From assembly GCF_004362055.1 (NCBI RefSeq), contig NZ_SNXB01000005.1:372001-436000 (forward strand): a stretch of 64,000 nt of DNA. The letters run 5' to 3'. The notes beneath the pieces were generated by a model. That model ran no database searches, was not told the DNA's origin, and saw nothing but the letters and a program-made list of their open reading frames with translations. Both the position numbers and the translations under genes were made by a program. The DNA comes from Flavobacterium sp. 245 (GTDB lineage: Bacteria > Bacteroidota > Bacteroidia > Flavobacteriales > Flavobacteriaceae). Positions 18,670 through 26,956 of this stretch are shown piece by piece (positions within the stretch are counted from its first letter, which is position 1; every line of letters begins with the position of its first letter).

Positions 18670-19173
18670 ATGAAATTCAAAGAAGCAAAAAATAAGTTTG
18701 TACAAACCTGGGGAGCATTAGGTTCTCAGTGGGGAATTAATAAAACGATGGCGCAAATCCATGCTTTATTAATGGTTTCGAACGAAGCTATTTCGATGGA
18801 AGACATTATGGAAGAATTACAAATTTCGCGTGGAAACGCCAGCATGAATCTAAGAGCTTTAATGGATTGGGGAATTGTTTACAAAGAATTTAAAGCCGGA
18901 GAAAGAAAAGAGTTTTTCACAGCCGAAAAGGATTTAGACGAATTAGCTGCAAAAATTTCCAGAGAAAGAAGCAAACGTGAAATTAAACCTGCTCTTAAAA
19001 TTTTAAAAGAAGTTTCAACGATTGAAGCAAAAGATTCTGCAGAAGAGAAACATTTTGTTGATCAAACTTCCAAATTATACGATTTCGTTTTAAAAGCAGA
19101 TAATATGTTAGACAAAATGACTGAATTCAATGAAAATTGGTTAGGAAAATTGGTTATAAAAATGATGAAGTAA
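18670..19173 (+). CDS. GbsR/MarR-type transcriptional regulator
   Basis: 167 residues. A winged helix occupies about 20-90: INKTMAQIHALLMVSNEAISMEDIMEELQISRGNASMNLRALMDWGIVYKEFKAGERKEFF, which matches GbsR-like regulators. A charged C-terminal helical part (95-167) probably dimerises. GbsR in Bacillus is a choline-responsive repressor, but the ligand in flavobacteria is not known. It heads a row of small membrane protein genes and has a copy of the same palindrome on each side of it (18559-18584, 19188-19211), which suggests that it represses itself and the cluster. Confidence 0.9.
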   Translation: MKFKEAKNKFVQTWGALGSQWGINKTMAQIHALLMVSNEAISMEDIMEELQISRGNASMNLRALMDWGIVYKEFKAGERKEFFTAEKDLDELAAKISRERSKREIKPALKILKEVSTIEAKDSAEEKHFVDQTSKLYDFVLKADNMLDKMTEFNENWLGKLVIKMMK

Positions 19174-19187
19174 AAAAATTTATTTAC

Positions 19188-19211
19188 AACTTTCATTTTT
19201 TTCTGAAAGTT
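19188..19211. promoter_or_regulatory. Palindromic operator, copy 2
   Basis: AACTTTCA-TTTTTTTC-TGAAAGTT: the same 8-bp arms and same 8-base spacing as copy 1, placed 17 bp before the ATG of the next gene. No TAnnTTTG box was found here, so it may act on read-through or on an atypical promoter. Confidence 0.65.
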
Positions 19212-19228
19212 TAAAACAATCAATAATT

Positions 19229-19582
19229 ATGGTAACTCTAAGACAAATCAACATTTTCGCTCTCGTAATTTGCTTTTTACTTTATCTAACATGCTATTTT
19301 AGGTTTGCCGGACAAGCATTACTAACAATTACACAGATAATTTCCGGAATTTTTGTTACCATCGAAATCTTCTCAAAACCTAAAAACTATAAAATTAAAA
19401 GCCAGATAAAAACCTATTGGATCGTTACGATCCTGAATATAATTGTTCTTTTCTCATTTTTTAACTTCATTATGTGGAATGATTTTTTACAAGTCACTTT
19501 TGTAACACTCATCCCAAACATTACTGCAATTTATTTTTATCGCATATTAATTAAATACGAGGATTTAGGATTTGTTCATTAA
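19229..19582 (+). CDS. Small integral membrane protein
   Basis: 117 residues with about four hydrophobic segments (10-28, 33-50, 67-86, 91-110) and short basic loops. No recognised family. First gene after the GbsR-type regulator (55 bp gap with operator copy 2), and 84 bp before the next small membrane protein gene. Its role is unknown; context links it to the regulator and to membrane lipid genes. Confidence 0.7.
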   Translation: MVTLRQINIFALVICFLLYLTCYFRFAGQALLTITQIISGIFVTIEIFSKPKNYKIKSQIKTYWIVTILNIIVLFSFFNFIMWNDFLQVTFVTLIPNITAIYFYRILIKYEDLGFVH

Positions 19583-19666
19583 AAATTGATTCGGACGCGG
19601 GTCTCAAAATCATCAAATAAAAACGTAACTAAAGCTTTCATTTTTTTTAAACCTAAAAACAAAACC

Positions 19667-20110
19667 ATGAACTTAACAATACCTAGTTGGCTAATAATTC
19701 TAAGCGGAATGGGCCAAATATTTACAGCTCTTATCTATCCCTATATTCGTCACAATGTTTTTGATTGGTACAATGATGTAAAACAACTCAAACCACTAAA
19801 TCAAGAAATAGCTAAAACTTACGGAAGATATATTCAGGGATTAAATTTTTGTTTTGGCTTAATTGCGATTTTATTTACCACTGAATTAAAAGAACAATCA
19901 GCTTTAGCAGTTGCACTAACAGGTTTGATTGCTTTGTATTGGGTAGGAAAAGTTGCTACTCAAATTGCATATTATCCAATGTATCAGATTCCCCAAAAAA
20001 TGATTTTTAAAGTCGGAAGCTACTTTATGAATACGCTTTTTGTATTATTTGCGACAGTAAATTCTGCTTTGTTCCTTTATAATTTAATTGGTCATTATAA
20101 ACTGCTTTAA
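19667..20110 (+). CDS. Small integral membrane protein, second of cluster
   Basis: 147 residues starting at the ATG at 19667 (MNLTIPSWLIILSGMGQ). The frame stays open from 19586, but that stretch is basic, non-hydrophobic and starts with a non-conserved codon. Four hydrophobic segments (5-25, 55-75, 80-98, 115-140) with a conserved-looking charged loop NVFDWYNDVKQLKPLNQEIAKTYGRYIQGLNFCFG. Family not recognised. Two bases separate it from the next gene, so they are co-transcribed. Confidence 0.72.
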   Translation: MNLTIPSWLIILSGMGQIFTALIYPYIRHNVFDWYNDVKQLKPLNQEIAKTYGRYIQGLNFCFGLIAILFTTELKEQSALAVALTGLIALYWVGKVATQIAYYPMYQIPQKMIFKVGSYFMNTLFVLFATVNSALFLYNLIGHYKLL

Positions 20111-20112
20111 TC

Positions 20113-20460
20113 ATGAACTTCAACATCATCGGGTATTTTATATACCTCAGCATTACGATTTTCATCATTTTAAAAGTGGGTCAAATATGTTATAAAAACG
20201 GTAATATTTATGTCGCAGAACTGATTCCGAATCACGCTGATATCTGTCAAAAAATAAATCAGGTTTTGCTTTTGGCGTATTATCTTTTAAATATTGGTTA
20301 TTGCGCAATGACATTAATTTCCTGGCAAAAAATTTCAACTCTACCCAATCTTATAGAAACAATTGGAATAAAAACCGCAATCATCATTTTCATCATTTCA
20401 ATTTTGCATTATCTCAACATCATTATTCTAACCAAGTACATTCATAAATTAATTAAATAA
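20113..20460 (+). CDS. Small integral membrane protein, third of cluster (paralogue of the next)
   Basis: 115 residues with three hydrophobic segments. The middle segment AYYLLNIGYCAMTLI is nearly the same as GFYLLNIGFALMILE in the gene that follows, and both have the order TM - short polar loop with I..K or E.I.E - TM - TM, so they are tandem paralogues. Starts 2 bp after the previous stop codon. No recognised family. Confidence 0.72.
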   Translation: MNFNIIGYFIYLSITIFIILKVGQICYKNGNIYVAELIPNHADICQKINQVLLLAYYLLNIGYCAMTLISWQKISTLPNLIETIGIKTAIIIFIISILHYLNIIILTKYIHKLIK

Positions 20461-20478
20461 CATCTTAAATTAAATATC

Positions 20479-20865
20479 ATGGAAACTACAAAAATCTTAA
20501 TCGGTTACGGAATTTATTTACCAGTTGCATTATTCCTTACATATTATGTTTCTAAAACACTTTTCAAAAACGGAAAAATATTTATGCTGGACATTTTCAA
20601 AGGCCGAGAAGAAATCGCCGAAGCAACCAACAAACTTTTTGAAACTGGATTTTATCTTTTAAATATTGGTTTTGCCTTAATGATTTTGGAACTGCAATTA
20701 AATCAAGACAGTTATCAGGAATTAATTGAAAGATTAAGCTACAAAATTGGAGGATTTTCTATCTATCTTGGCATTATGTTATTCTTCAATTTATATTTCT
20801 TTTTTAGAGGAAAAAGAAAAGCAAAAGAAGCTCAAAGAGAAGAAAGATTAGCTTTTAAAGCTTAA
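20479..20865 (+). CDS. Small integral membrane protein, fourth of cluster (paralogue of the previous)
   Basis: 128 residues; TM segments at about 8-26, 52-70 and 90-108, and a basic/acidic C-terminal tail (FRGKRKAKEAQREERLAF). The segment FYLLNIGFALMIL matches the previous gene. Followed by a strong terminator-like palindrome, so it may end the small-protein operon. Function unknown. Confidence 0.72.
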   Translation: METTKILIGYGIYLPVALFLTYYVSKTLFKNGKIFMLDIFKGREEIAEATNKLFETGFYLLNIGFALMILELQLNQDSYQELIERLSYKIGGFSIYLGIMLFFNLYFFFRGKRKAKEAQREERLAFKA

Positions 20866-20875
20866 TTTCATCAAG

Positions 20876-20908
20876 AAACCTAACAGGTTTTCAAAACCTG
20901 TTAGGTTT
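20876..20908. terminator. 33-base near-perfect palindrome before the desaturase gene
   Basis: Arms AAACCTAACAGGTTTT / AAAACCTGTTAGGTTT separated by one base. As RNA it is a strong hairpin; because there is no long T-run it may alternatively be a dispersed repeat or an operator. Confidence 0.6.
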
Positions 20909-20931
20909 GATAAACCCTAAATTCAGATAAA

Positions 20932-21714
20932 ATGACACATCAGGAAATCCTCAAAAAAGTACAGTGGAAAGATTTAAAAAGTCTCACTTTCAAAGAAATG
21001 TTGATTGAAAACAACTTGACAATTCCATGGTTTATAATTTCTATGACGCTGGCTTATTTTGGATATTATCTATTTGCTCTGCCTTTTTCAGCTTTTTTCT
21101 TTCTTGCCGGATTAAGACAAGTCCATAATGGTTTTCATAATTCATTAGGAACAAATAAATTCTTGACTTGGTTTACTCTTTATTCAAATAGTATTTTATT
21201 GATGGTTTCAATTCATGCTGTCAAATTCAATCATATCCGACACCACAAATATTGTCTAAGTGAAGAAGATTACGAAGGAAAATCAGCTCGCATGACTTGG
21301 TACGGAGCTATACTTTATGGACCAATTCATATGTTTTTGATCCATAAAATAACATTGCAGAAAGGAAATAGAAATTATATCAAAAATGTCATCTTAGAAT
21401 TGTTTTCTATTGCAATAGTAACATTTATAGTTTTCTATTTTCAGATTCATTTCCTGATTTATCATATTATTATAATGGTTTTCGCCGAATTTTTAATGGC
21501 TTTCTTTGCAGTTTGGACTGTTCATCATGACACGGAAGATTCTCCGGAGTTTGCCCGAACGCAACGAGCAGATTGGAAAAACAAAATTACTTTTAGTATG
21601 TTTTATCATTTAGAACATCATTTATTTCCCGCAGTTCCAACAATTAAACTTCCTGAACTGGCAAAAAGAATTGATAATGTATTTCCAGATATCGAGAAGA
21701 AACAAACCTTTTAA
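20932..21714 (+). CDS. Membrane fatty acid desaturase
   Basis: 260 residues with the three histidine boxes of the membrane di-iron desaturases: HNGFH (box 1, about residue 65), HIRHH (about 102) and HLEHH (about 226, in FYHLEHHLFPAVP), and hydrophobic pairs between them. This family introduces double bonds into acyl lipids or hydroxylates carotenoids and related lipids. Exact substrate unknown. The position behind a GbsR-type regulator and small membrane proteins suggests adjustment of membrane composition. Confidence 0.88.
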   Translation: MTHQEILKKVQWKDLKSLTFKEMLIENNLTIPWFIISMTLAYFGYYLFALPFSAFFFLAGLRQVHNGFHNSLGTNKFLTWFTLYSNSILLMVSIHAVKFNHIRHHKYCLSEEDYEGKSARMTWYGAILYGPIHMFLIHKITLQKGNRNYIKNVILELFSIAIVTFIVFYFQIHFLIYHIIIMVFAEFLMAFFAVWTVHHDTEDSPEFARTQRADWKNKITFSMFYHLEHHLFPAVPTIKLPELAKRIDNVFPDIEKKQTF

Positions 21715-21718
21715 GCAA

Positions 21719-22114
21719 ATGAATCGAACCCATATCCTCGGCCATTGGATTCTAACATTATTATCCGGCCCAATAATTTTAATTTTGGTAAATCAATTGT
21801 CTTATTCTAGTTTTGGAAGTGTTTTGAACTTTTTCGAAATATATCCGTTGATGATCATTATGGGGTTTATGTTTTCAATACCAACCTATCTCCTTTTAAT
21901 TTTCATTTTTATGTTTATCAAGGAAAAAAGCATAAAAAATATTTACACAAAAATATTTTTTATCTTGACAGTCGTAATTGGAATTTGGACAACAACAGCT
22001 ATCATTGGCGGAACCATTTCTGATAATATTGCAATATCTTATACAATAAGCGCTATTATTATCGGATTCTTTTTTAAGTCAAAATTGAAATATGAAGAAA
22101 CGAAAGTAAAATAG
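21719..22114 (+). CDS. Integral membrane protein, hypothetical
   Basis: 131 residues from the ATG at 21719 (MNRTHILGHWILTLL), which lies 4 bp after the desaturase stop. The frame is open upstream inside the desaturase gene, but that start would overlap 44 bp and begin with unlike sequence. Four hydrophobic segments. Closely coupled to the desaturase. No family recognised. Confidence 0.72.
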   Translation: MNRTHILGHWILTLLSGPIILILVNQLSYSSFGSVLNFFEIYPLMIIMGFMFSIPTYLLLIFIFMFIKEKSIKNIYTKIFFILTVVIGIWTTTAIIGGTISDNIAISYTISAIIIGFFFKSKLKYEETKVK

Positions 22115-22127
22115 ATTTTTTTGTAAA

Positions 22128-22290
22128 GCTCCAGCGGAGCACAATATTTATAGATAATATAATTTTTTCTTTTCATTAAAGCTCCAGCGGAGCGACATCT
22201 TGCTTTCTGATTACATCTAAAACATACCACCCCGATGGGGTTCAACAACCTTTTTTCCATGTTTTTATAAATATGACGTCCCGCTGGGAC
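22128..22290. repeat. Row of four small hairpins with 3-base loops
   Basis: GCTCC-AGC-GGAGC at 22128-22140 and again at 22181-22193; CCCC-GAT-GGGG at 22230-22240; GTCCC-GCT-GGGAC at 22278-22290. All have 4-5 bp GC stems in AT-rich surroundings, 36-53 bp apart. A worn relative (GCTCCAGAGGAAC) is at 27298-27310. A dispersed repeat family without coding function. Confidence 0.75.
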
Positions 22291-22310
22291 TTGCAATACG
22301 CTGATCAAAA

Positions 22311-22763
22311 ATGACAACAATAAACCTCACAACAAAAATAAAAGCATCAAAACAAATCGTTTTTGATGCTTCAAGAAATATCGACATTCACCAGAAATCT
22401 GCAAGTCCAACAAATGAAAAAGCAATTGCGGGCGTAACATCTGGGTTGATCAATTTGAATGAAACTGTTACATGGCGCGGTAAACATTTCGGATTTTATC
22501 TCACACATAAAAGCAAAATTCCGGTCATGAATTTTTATGATTATTTTGTGGATGAAATGGAAGAAGGAAAATTCAAATCTTTCAGACATGAGCATATTTT
22601 TGAAGAAGAAAATGGATTTACAATTATGAAAGATAAATTGCAATATGAAACGCCGTTTGGAATTTTCGGAGAATTATTTGATATTTTACTCTTGGAAAAA
22701 CATCTGACTAATTTTCTTTTAGAAAGAAATAAAACCCTTAAACAAGTTTCTGAACAAGGTTAA
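22311..22763 (+). CDS. SRPBCC (START-like) family protein
   Basis: 150 residues with the shape of the SRPBCC ligand-binding fold: N-terminal strand TTINLTTKIKASKQIVFDASRNIDIHQKS, central strands VTWRGKHFGFYLTHKSKIPVMNFYDYFVDEMEEGKFKSFRHEHIFEEENG, and the C-terminal long helix (LLLEKHLTNFLLERNKTLKQV). Members bind hydrophobic ligands or act as co-chaperones. It follows the desaturase group but is separated by the hairpin row, so it may be transcribed apart. Confidence 0.8.
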   Translation: MTTINLTTKIKASKQIVFDASRNIDIHQKSASPTNEKAIAGVTSGLINLNETVTWRGKHFGFYLTHKSKIPVMNFYDYFVDEMEEGKFKSFRHEHIFEEENGFTIMKDKLQYETPFGIFGELFDILLLEKHLTNFLLERNKTLKQVSEQG

Positions 22764-22813
22764 TTTTGAATCAAGATTTCTTTTGAAAAGTGAATTTTCT
22801 CGTTTTACGATTT

Positions 22814-22901
22814 GCGTGAGGGATAGAAGTGGAAAGCCCACAGCCTGACGAAGGAAGTGCGAGGACTTGAAGCGGATAGCCCGACCCGGAGGGGCACGCC
22901 C
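22814..22901 (+). repeat. Modular dispersed repeat, copy A
   Basis: Frame GCGTGAGGGATAG - slot 1 - AGCGGATAGCCCGAC - slot 2 - GCACGCCC. In this copy slot 1 is about 46 bases with CGAAGGAAG, and slot 2 is only the mini-hairpin CCC-GGA-GGGG. Copies B (26957-27069, minus) and C (40793-40905, plus) share the frame but have other slots. The outer GCGTG and CACGC can pair. Confidence 0.8.
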
Positions 22902-22949
22902 AAAATAATAGTATTTAAAATTCTGATGTTATACGCATCGGTTTTTTGT

Positions 22950-23756
22950 TTACAGAAACGCAATCATCAGCCACCAAAAAATGGGTACACTTTCGACCCA
23001 AAAAGAAGTGTAATATTTAGACCTGTTTGTATTGGCAAAGAGAATAAACAACATCAACGTGACAACCATTATAAGATTGATGATAAGATCATGAAGGGTA
23101 AAACTCAAAATTCCTAAAACCCAAAATGGAACTAAAAGTGAAAGTCCTAAAATCTTTGTTCGTTTTACGCCGATTGTCTGTGGCACGGTTTGCAAATGTG
23201 GATCATCATTGGCCAAATCTAGAATTTCGAAAACCAAAATCAGCACAAAAACCAATACAAAACGTTGAATGCATTTTATAAAAAAGTCGGCAGTAAACGG
23301 AATTTCGGCATTTATTAAAGGCAAAACCAAAGTCGCGCCAACCCAGCAAATTGCTACAATATAGATTTTTACGCCAGCCCAATTTCGAGCATTTTTTCGG
23401 TTTGGAAAAAACGGTAAAGTATAAAGTGCCGTTATTAGAAAAATTACAACAGAAACAATCTGCGTAATCCGCTTTAAATGGAAAAAATAATAGCCAACTA
23501 AAATCAACGAAATAAAACTCAAAAGAGCAATAATTTTTAGCTGATTGCCGACTGGTTTTTTTTTCACACGAACCAAAGCATCGTATTTAACAAAATTATA
23601 TCCTACAATTGTTCCAAAAAAAACAAACAACGCCATTGGTTCATCATACTGAATATGAAAGAAATGAAAAGTAATACGAACCAAAGTATAACACGATAAA
23701 GCCACGTGAATACTGCTGTTTAAATAAAAATCTAATATTTGTTTTAGAAGTTTCAT
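22950..23756 (-). CDS. UbiA-like membrane prenyltransferase homologue
   Basis: 268 residues with eight to nine hydrophobic segments spread as in UbiA. The second Asp-rich region is recognisable (FEILDLANDDPHLQTVPQTIGVKRTK), while the first, normally NDxxDxxxD, is reduced to YNFVKYDALVRVKKK. So the fold is likely UbiA-like but prenyl diphosphate binding may be altered. Divergent from gcvP, convergent with the SRPBCC gene. Substrate unknown; an inactive or diverged transferase is possible. Confidence 0.7.
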   Translation of the reverse strand: MKLLKQILDFYLNSSIHVALSCYTLVRITFHFFHIQYDEPMALFVFFGTIVGYNFVKYDALVRVKKKPVGNQLKIIALLSFISLILVGYYFFHLKRITQIVSVVIFLITALYTLPFFPNRKNARNWAGVKIYIVAICWVGATLVLPLINAEIPFTADFFIKCIQRFVLVFVLILVFEILDLANDDPHLQTVPQTIGVKRTKILGLSLLVPFWVLGILSFTLHDLIINLIMVVTLMLFILFANTNRSKYYTSFWVESVPIFWWLMIAFL

Positions 23757-23852
23757 ACCTCAAATCTAATCAATTGGTAACAAATCAACTCTTTAGTTAT
23801 AAATTTGACAAAAATTGAAGTTAAAAATACCCAATAAATTATTAATAATACT

Positions 23853-23860
23853 TAATTTTG
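23853..23860 (+). promoter_or_regulatory. Candidate -7 box of gcvP
   Basis: TAATTTTG fits TAnnTTTG, 107 bp before the ATG; a second candidate TACTTTTG lies at 23936-23943, 24 bp before the ATG. Neither has a TTG at the usual spacing. Confidence 0.35.
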
Positions 23861-23967
23861 CGCCACAAAAAAACAACACATTTACTATAAAATGTAATTA
23901 ACCCTGTGAAATCGTATAAAAACACGCGGCAAATTACTTTTGATCTTTAAAAAATAGACTGCTACAA

Positions 23968-26817
23968 ATGAAAACAGATGCTTTTGCTTTAAGACACATT
24001 GGTCCAAGAGAAACAGATCTTCAACACATGTTACAAACAATTGGTGTTGAATCTATTGAACAACTTGTTTATGAAACCCTTCCGGACGATATTCGTTTAA
24101 AAGCGCCTTTGAATTTGGATCCTGCAATGACAGAATACGAATTTGCAAATCATATTCAGGAATTAGGAAAGAAAAATAAAGTATTCAAATCGTATATTGG
24201 TTTGGGTTATCACCCAACTATCGTTCCTGCTCCAATTCAGAGAAATATCTTTGAAAACCCAGGATGGTATACTGCTTACACACCTTATCAGGCAGAAATT
24301 GCTCAAGGTCGTCTTGAAGCAATTTTAAATTTCCAAACTACTGTTATTGAATTATCAGGAATGGAAATTGCCAATGCATCTTTATTAGATGAAGGAACTG
24401 CTGCTGCAGAAGCTATGGCTTTGTTGTTTGACGTTCGTACACGTGACCAAAAGAAAAACAATACAAACAAATTCTTCGTTTCTGAAGAAATTTTACCTCA
24501 AACTTTATCGATACTTCAAACTCGTTCAACTCCAGTTGGAATTGAATTAGTTGTTGGAAACCACGAAACATTTGATTTTTCAAATGAGTTTTTTGGAGCT
24601 ATTTTACAATACCCAGGAAAATATGGTCAGGTAAACGATTATACTGCTTTTGTTGCTAAAGCAAAAGAAAATGAAATCAAAGTAGCTTTTGCTGCTGATA
24701 TTTTGTCATTAGCTACTTTAACTTCTCCGGGAGAAATGGGAGCTGCAGTAGTAGTTGGAACTACACAGCGTTTTGGTGTACCAATGGGTTACGGTGGTCC
24801 TCACGCTGCTTTTTTTGCAACTAAGGAAGAATACAAACGATCTATGCCAGGTCGTATTATTGGAGTTTCGATCGATGTTAACGGAAACCGTGCTTTACGT
24901 ATGGCTTTAGGAACTCGTGAACAACACATTAAACGTGAAAAAGCAACTTCAAATATTTGTACAGCTCAGGTTTTATTAGCTGTTATGGCCGGAATGTACG
25001 CGGTTTACCACGGACCAGAAGGATTAAAATACATTGCAAACAAAGTGCACGCATCGGCAGTTACTGCTGCTGAAGCTCTAAATAAATTAGGCGTTTTCCA
25101 AACCAATACGGCTTACTTTGATACTATTTCAGTAAAAGCTGATGCTCAAAAAGTAAAAGCTGTTGCTGAGAAAAACGAAGTAAACTTCTTCTATGTTGAT
25201 GCTGATACGATTTCGATCTCATTCAACGAAACAACTTCTGTTGCTGACATCAATCAAATCATAGCCATTTTTGCTGAAGCTACAGGAAAAGAAACTTTTA
25301 CTGTTTCTGAATTAACTACAGCAAGTCAGTTACCTGCTTCATTAGAAAGAACGTCTTCTTTCTTAACGCATGATGTTTTCAACAATCATCATTCAGAAAG
25401 TCAGATAATGCGTTACATCAAAAAGTTAGAGCGTAAAGATTTATCATTGAACCATTCGATGATTTCTTTAGGTTCTTGTACGATGAAATTAAACGCAGCT
25501 TCAGAAATGTTGCCTTTATCAATGCCAAACTGGAATAGCATCCACCCTTTTGCACCAGTTGAACAAGCTGAAGGTTATATCACGATGCTTAAAAAATTAG
25601 AGGAGCAACTAAATGTAATTACTGGATTTGCTGGAACAACATTACAGCCTAATTCAGGAGCTCAAGGAGAATATGCTGGTTTAATGGCTATTCGCGCTTA
25701 TCATATGTCTAGAAACGAAGGACATCGTAATGTATGTTTAATTCCATCATCAGCTCACGGAACAAATCCTGCTTCTGCAGCTATGGCCGGAATGAAAATC
25801 ATCGTTACTAAAACGACTCCGGAAGGAAATATTGATGTAGAAGATTTAAGAGAAAAAGCAATTGAACACAAAGATGATTTATCTTGTTTAATGGTAACTT
25901 ATCCATCTACTCACGGAGTTTTCGAATCTTCAATTATTGAAATCACAAAATTAATCCACGACAACGGCGGATTAGTATATATGGACGGTGCAAACATGAA
26001 CGCGCAAGTTGGATTAACAAATCCTGCTACAATTGGCGCTGACGTTTGTCACTTAAACTTACACAAAACATTCGCTATTCCTCACGGAGGCGGTGGACCT
26101 GGAGTTGGACCAATCTGTGTGAACGAAAAATTAGTTCCGTTCTTGCCAACAAACCCAATCTTAAAAGTAGGTGGTGAACAAGCGATTACAGCTATTTCAT
26201 CTGCACCTTACGGATCAGCTTTAGTTTGTTTAATCTCTTACGGCTACATCACAATGATGGGCGCTGAAGGATTAAAAAGTGCTACAGAACACGCTATTTT
26301 GAATGCAAACTACATGAAAGCACGTTTCGAAGGACACTATCCAATTCTTTATACCGGAGAATGTGGAAGAGCGGCTCACGAAATGATTTTAGATTGTCGT
26401 TCATTTAAAGAAAACGGAATTGAAGTTGGTGATATCGCAAAACGTTTGATGGATTACGGTTTCCACGCTCCAACGGTTTCTTTCCCGGTAGCAGGAACTT
26501 TAATGATTGAACCTACTGAATCTGAAGATTTAGCAGAATTAGATCGTTTTTGTGATGCACTTATTTCAATCAGAAAAGAAATTGAAGCGGCAACAGCTGA
26601 TGATAAAAACAACGTATTGAAAAATGCACCGCATACATTAGCAATGTTGACTACTGACAACTGGGCTTTCCCTTATACAAGAGAAAAAGCAGCTTATCCA
26701 TTAGAGTACATTGCTGAAAATAAATTCTGGCCATCAGTTCGTCGTGTAGATGATGCATACGGTGACAGAAACTTAGTTTGCAGCTGTGCTCCTATCGAAG
26801 CTTACATGGAAAACTAA
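23968..26817 (+). CDS. gcvP: Glycine dehydrogenase (decarboxylating), P-protein
   Basis: 949 residues, the single-chain (homodimeric) form. The N-terminal half (FALRHIGPRETDL, GYHPTIVPAPIQRNIFENPGWYTAYTPYQAEIAQGRLEA) and the C-terminal half with the PLP lysine (Lys700 in LNLHKTFAIPHGGGGPG) are both complete. Uses PLP to decarboxylate glycine and passes the aminomethyl group to the GcvH lipoyl arm. gcvT and gcvH are not nearby, as usual in flavobacteria. Ends at a strong terminator. Confidence 0.97.
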   Translation: MKTDAFALRHIGPRETDLQHMLQTIGVESIEQLVYETLPDDIRLKAPLNLDPAMTEYEFANHIQELGKKNKVFKSYIGLGYHPTIVPAPIQRNIFENPGWYTAYTPYQAEIAQGRLEAILNFQTTVIELSGMEIANASLLDEGTAAAEAMALLFDVRTRDQKKNNTNKFFVSEEILPQTLSILQTRSTPVGIELVVGNHETFDFSNEFFGAILQYPGKYGQVNDYTAFVAKAKENEIKVAFAADILSLATLTSPGEMGAAVVVGTTQRFGVPMGYGGPHAAFFATKEEYKRSMPGRIIGVSIDVNGNRALRMALGTREQHIKREKATSNICTAQVLLAVMAGMYAVYHGPEGLKYIANKVHASAVTAAEALNKLGVFQTNTAYFDTISVKADAQKVKAVAEKNEVNFFYVDADTISISFNETTSVADINQIIAIFAEATGKETFTVSELTTASQLPASLERTSSFLTHDVFNNHHSESQIMRYIKKLERKDLSLNHSMISLGSCTMKLNAASEMLPLSMPNWNSIHPFAPVEQAEGYITMLKKLEEQLNVITGFAGTTLQPNSGAQGEYAGLMAIRAYHMSRNEGHRNVCLIPSSAHGTNPASAAMAGMKIIVTKTTPEGNIDVEDLREKAIEHKDDLSCLMVTYPSTHGVFESSIIEITKLIHDNGGLVYMDGANMNAQVGLTNPATIGADVCHLNLHKTFAIPHGGGGPGVGPICVNEKLVPFLPTNPILKVGGEQAITAISSAPYGSALVCLISYGYITMMGAEGLKSATEHAILNANYMKARFEGHYPILYTGECGRAAHEMILDCRSFKENGIEVGDIAKRLMDYGFHAPTVSFPVAGTLMIEPTESEDLAELDRFCDALISIRKEIEAATADDKNNVLKNAPHTLAMLTTDNWAFPYTREKAAYPLEYIAENKFWPSVRRVDDAYGDRNLVCSCAPIEAYMEN

Positions 26818-26840
26818 GAAATAAGTTTTTCTAATTATAT

Positions 26841-26880
26841 CAAAACCCGACAGGTCTCAAAACTTGTCGGGTTTTGTTTT
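26841..26880 (+). terminator. Intrinsic terminator after gcvP
   Basis: Arms CAAAACCCGACA / TGTCGGGTTTTG (26841-26852 and 26865-26876) with a following T-rich run. Confidence 0.88.
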
Positions 26881-26881
26881 T

Positions 26882-26945
26882 TTGTTTCAAGTTTCAAGTT
26901 CGAGCGCAACGTGAAACCTGAAACCTGAAACTTGAAACTTGAAAC
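26882..26945. repeat. GAAACCTGAAACTTGAAAC-type repeat, second site
   Basis: TTTCAAGTTTCAAGTTCGAGCGCAACGTGAAACCTG and further GAAACCTGAAACTTGAAAC units form a long imperfect hairpin like that at 5424-5500. First element of an 880-bp gene-free stretch (26818-27698). Confidence 0.75.
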
Positions 26946-26956
26946 ATTTATAATCT

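Noticed and set aside
22039..22320. 93-residue minus-strand frame
   Set aside because: Covers the mini-hairpin row and the end of a membrane protein gene; made of repeat sequence.
22857..23117. 86-residue open frame on the plus strand
   Set aside because: Starts inside modular repeat copy A and overlaps the UbiA-like gene on the other strand; no protein-like composition.
23820..23967. Glycine riboswitch before gcvP
   Set aside because: The leader is AT-rich with no tandem aptamer sequence and no expression platform.
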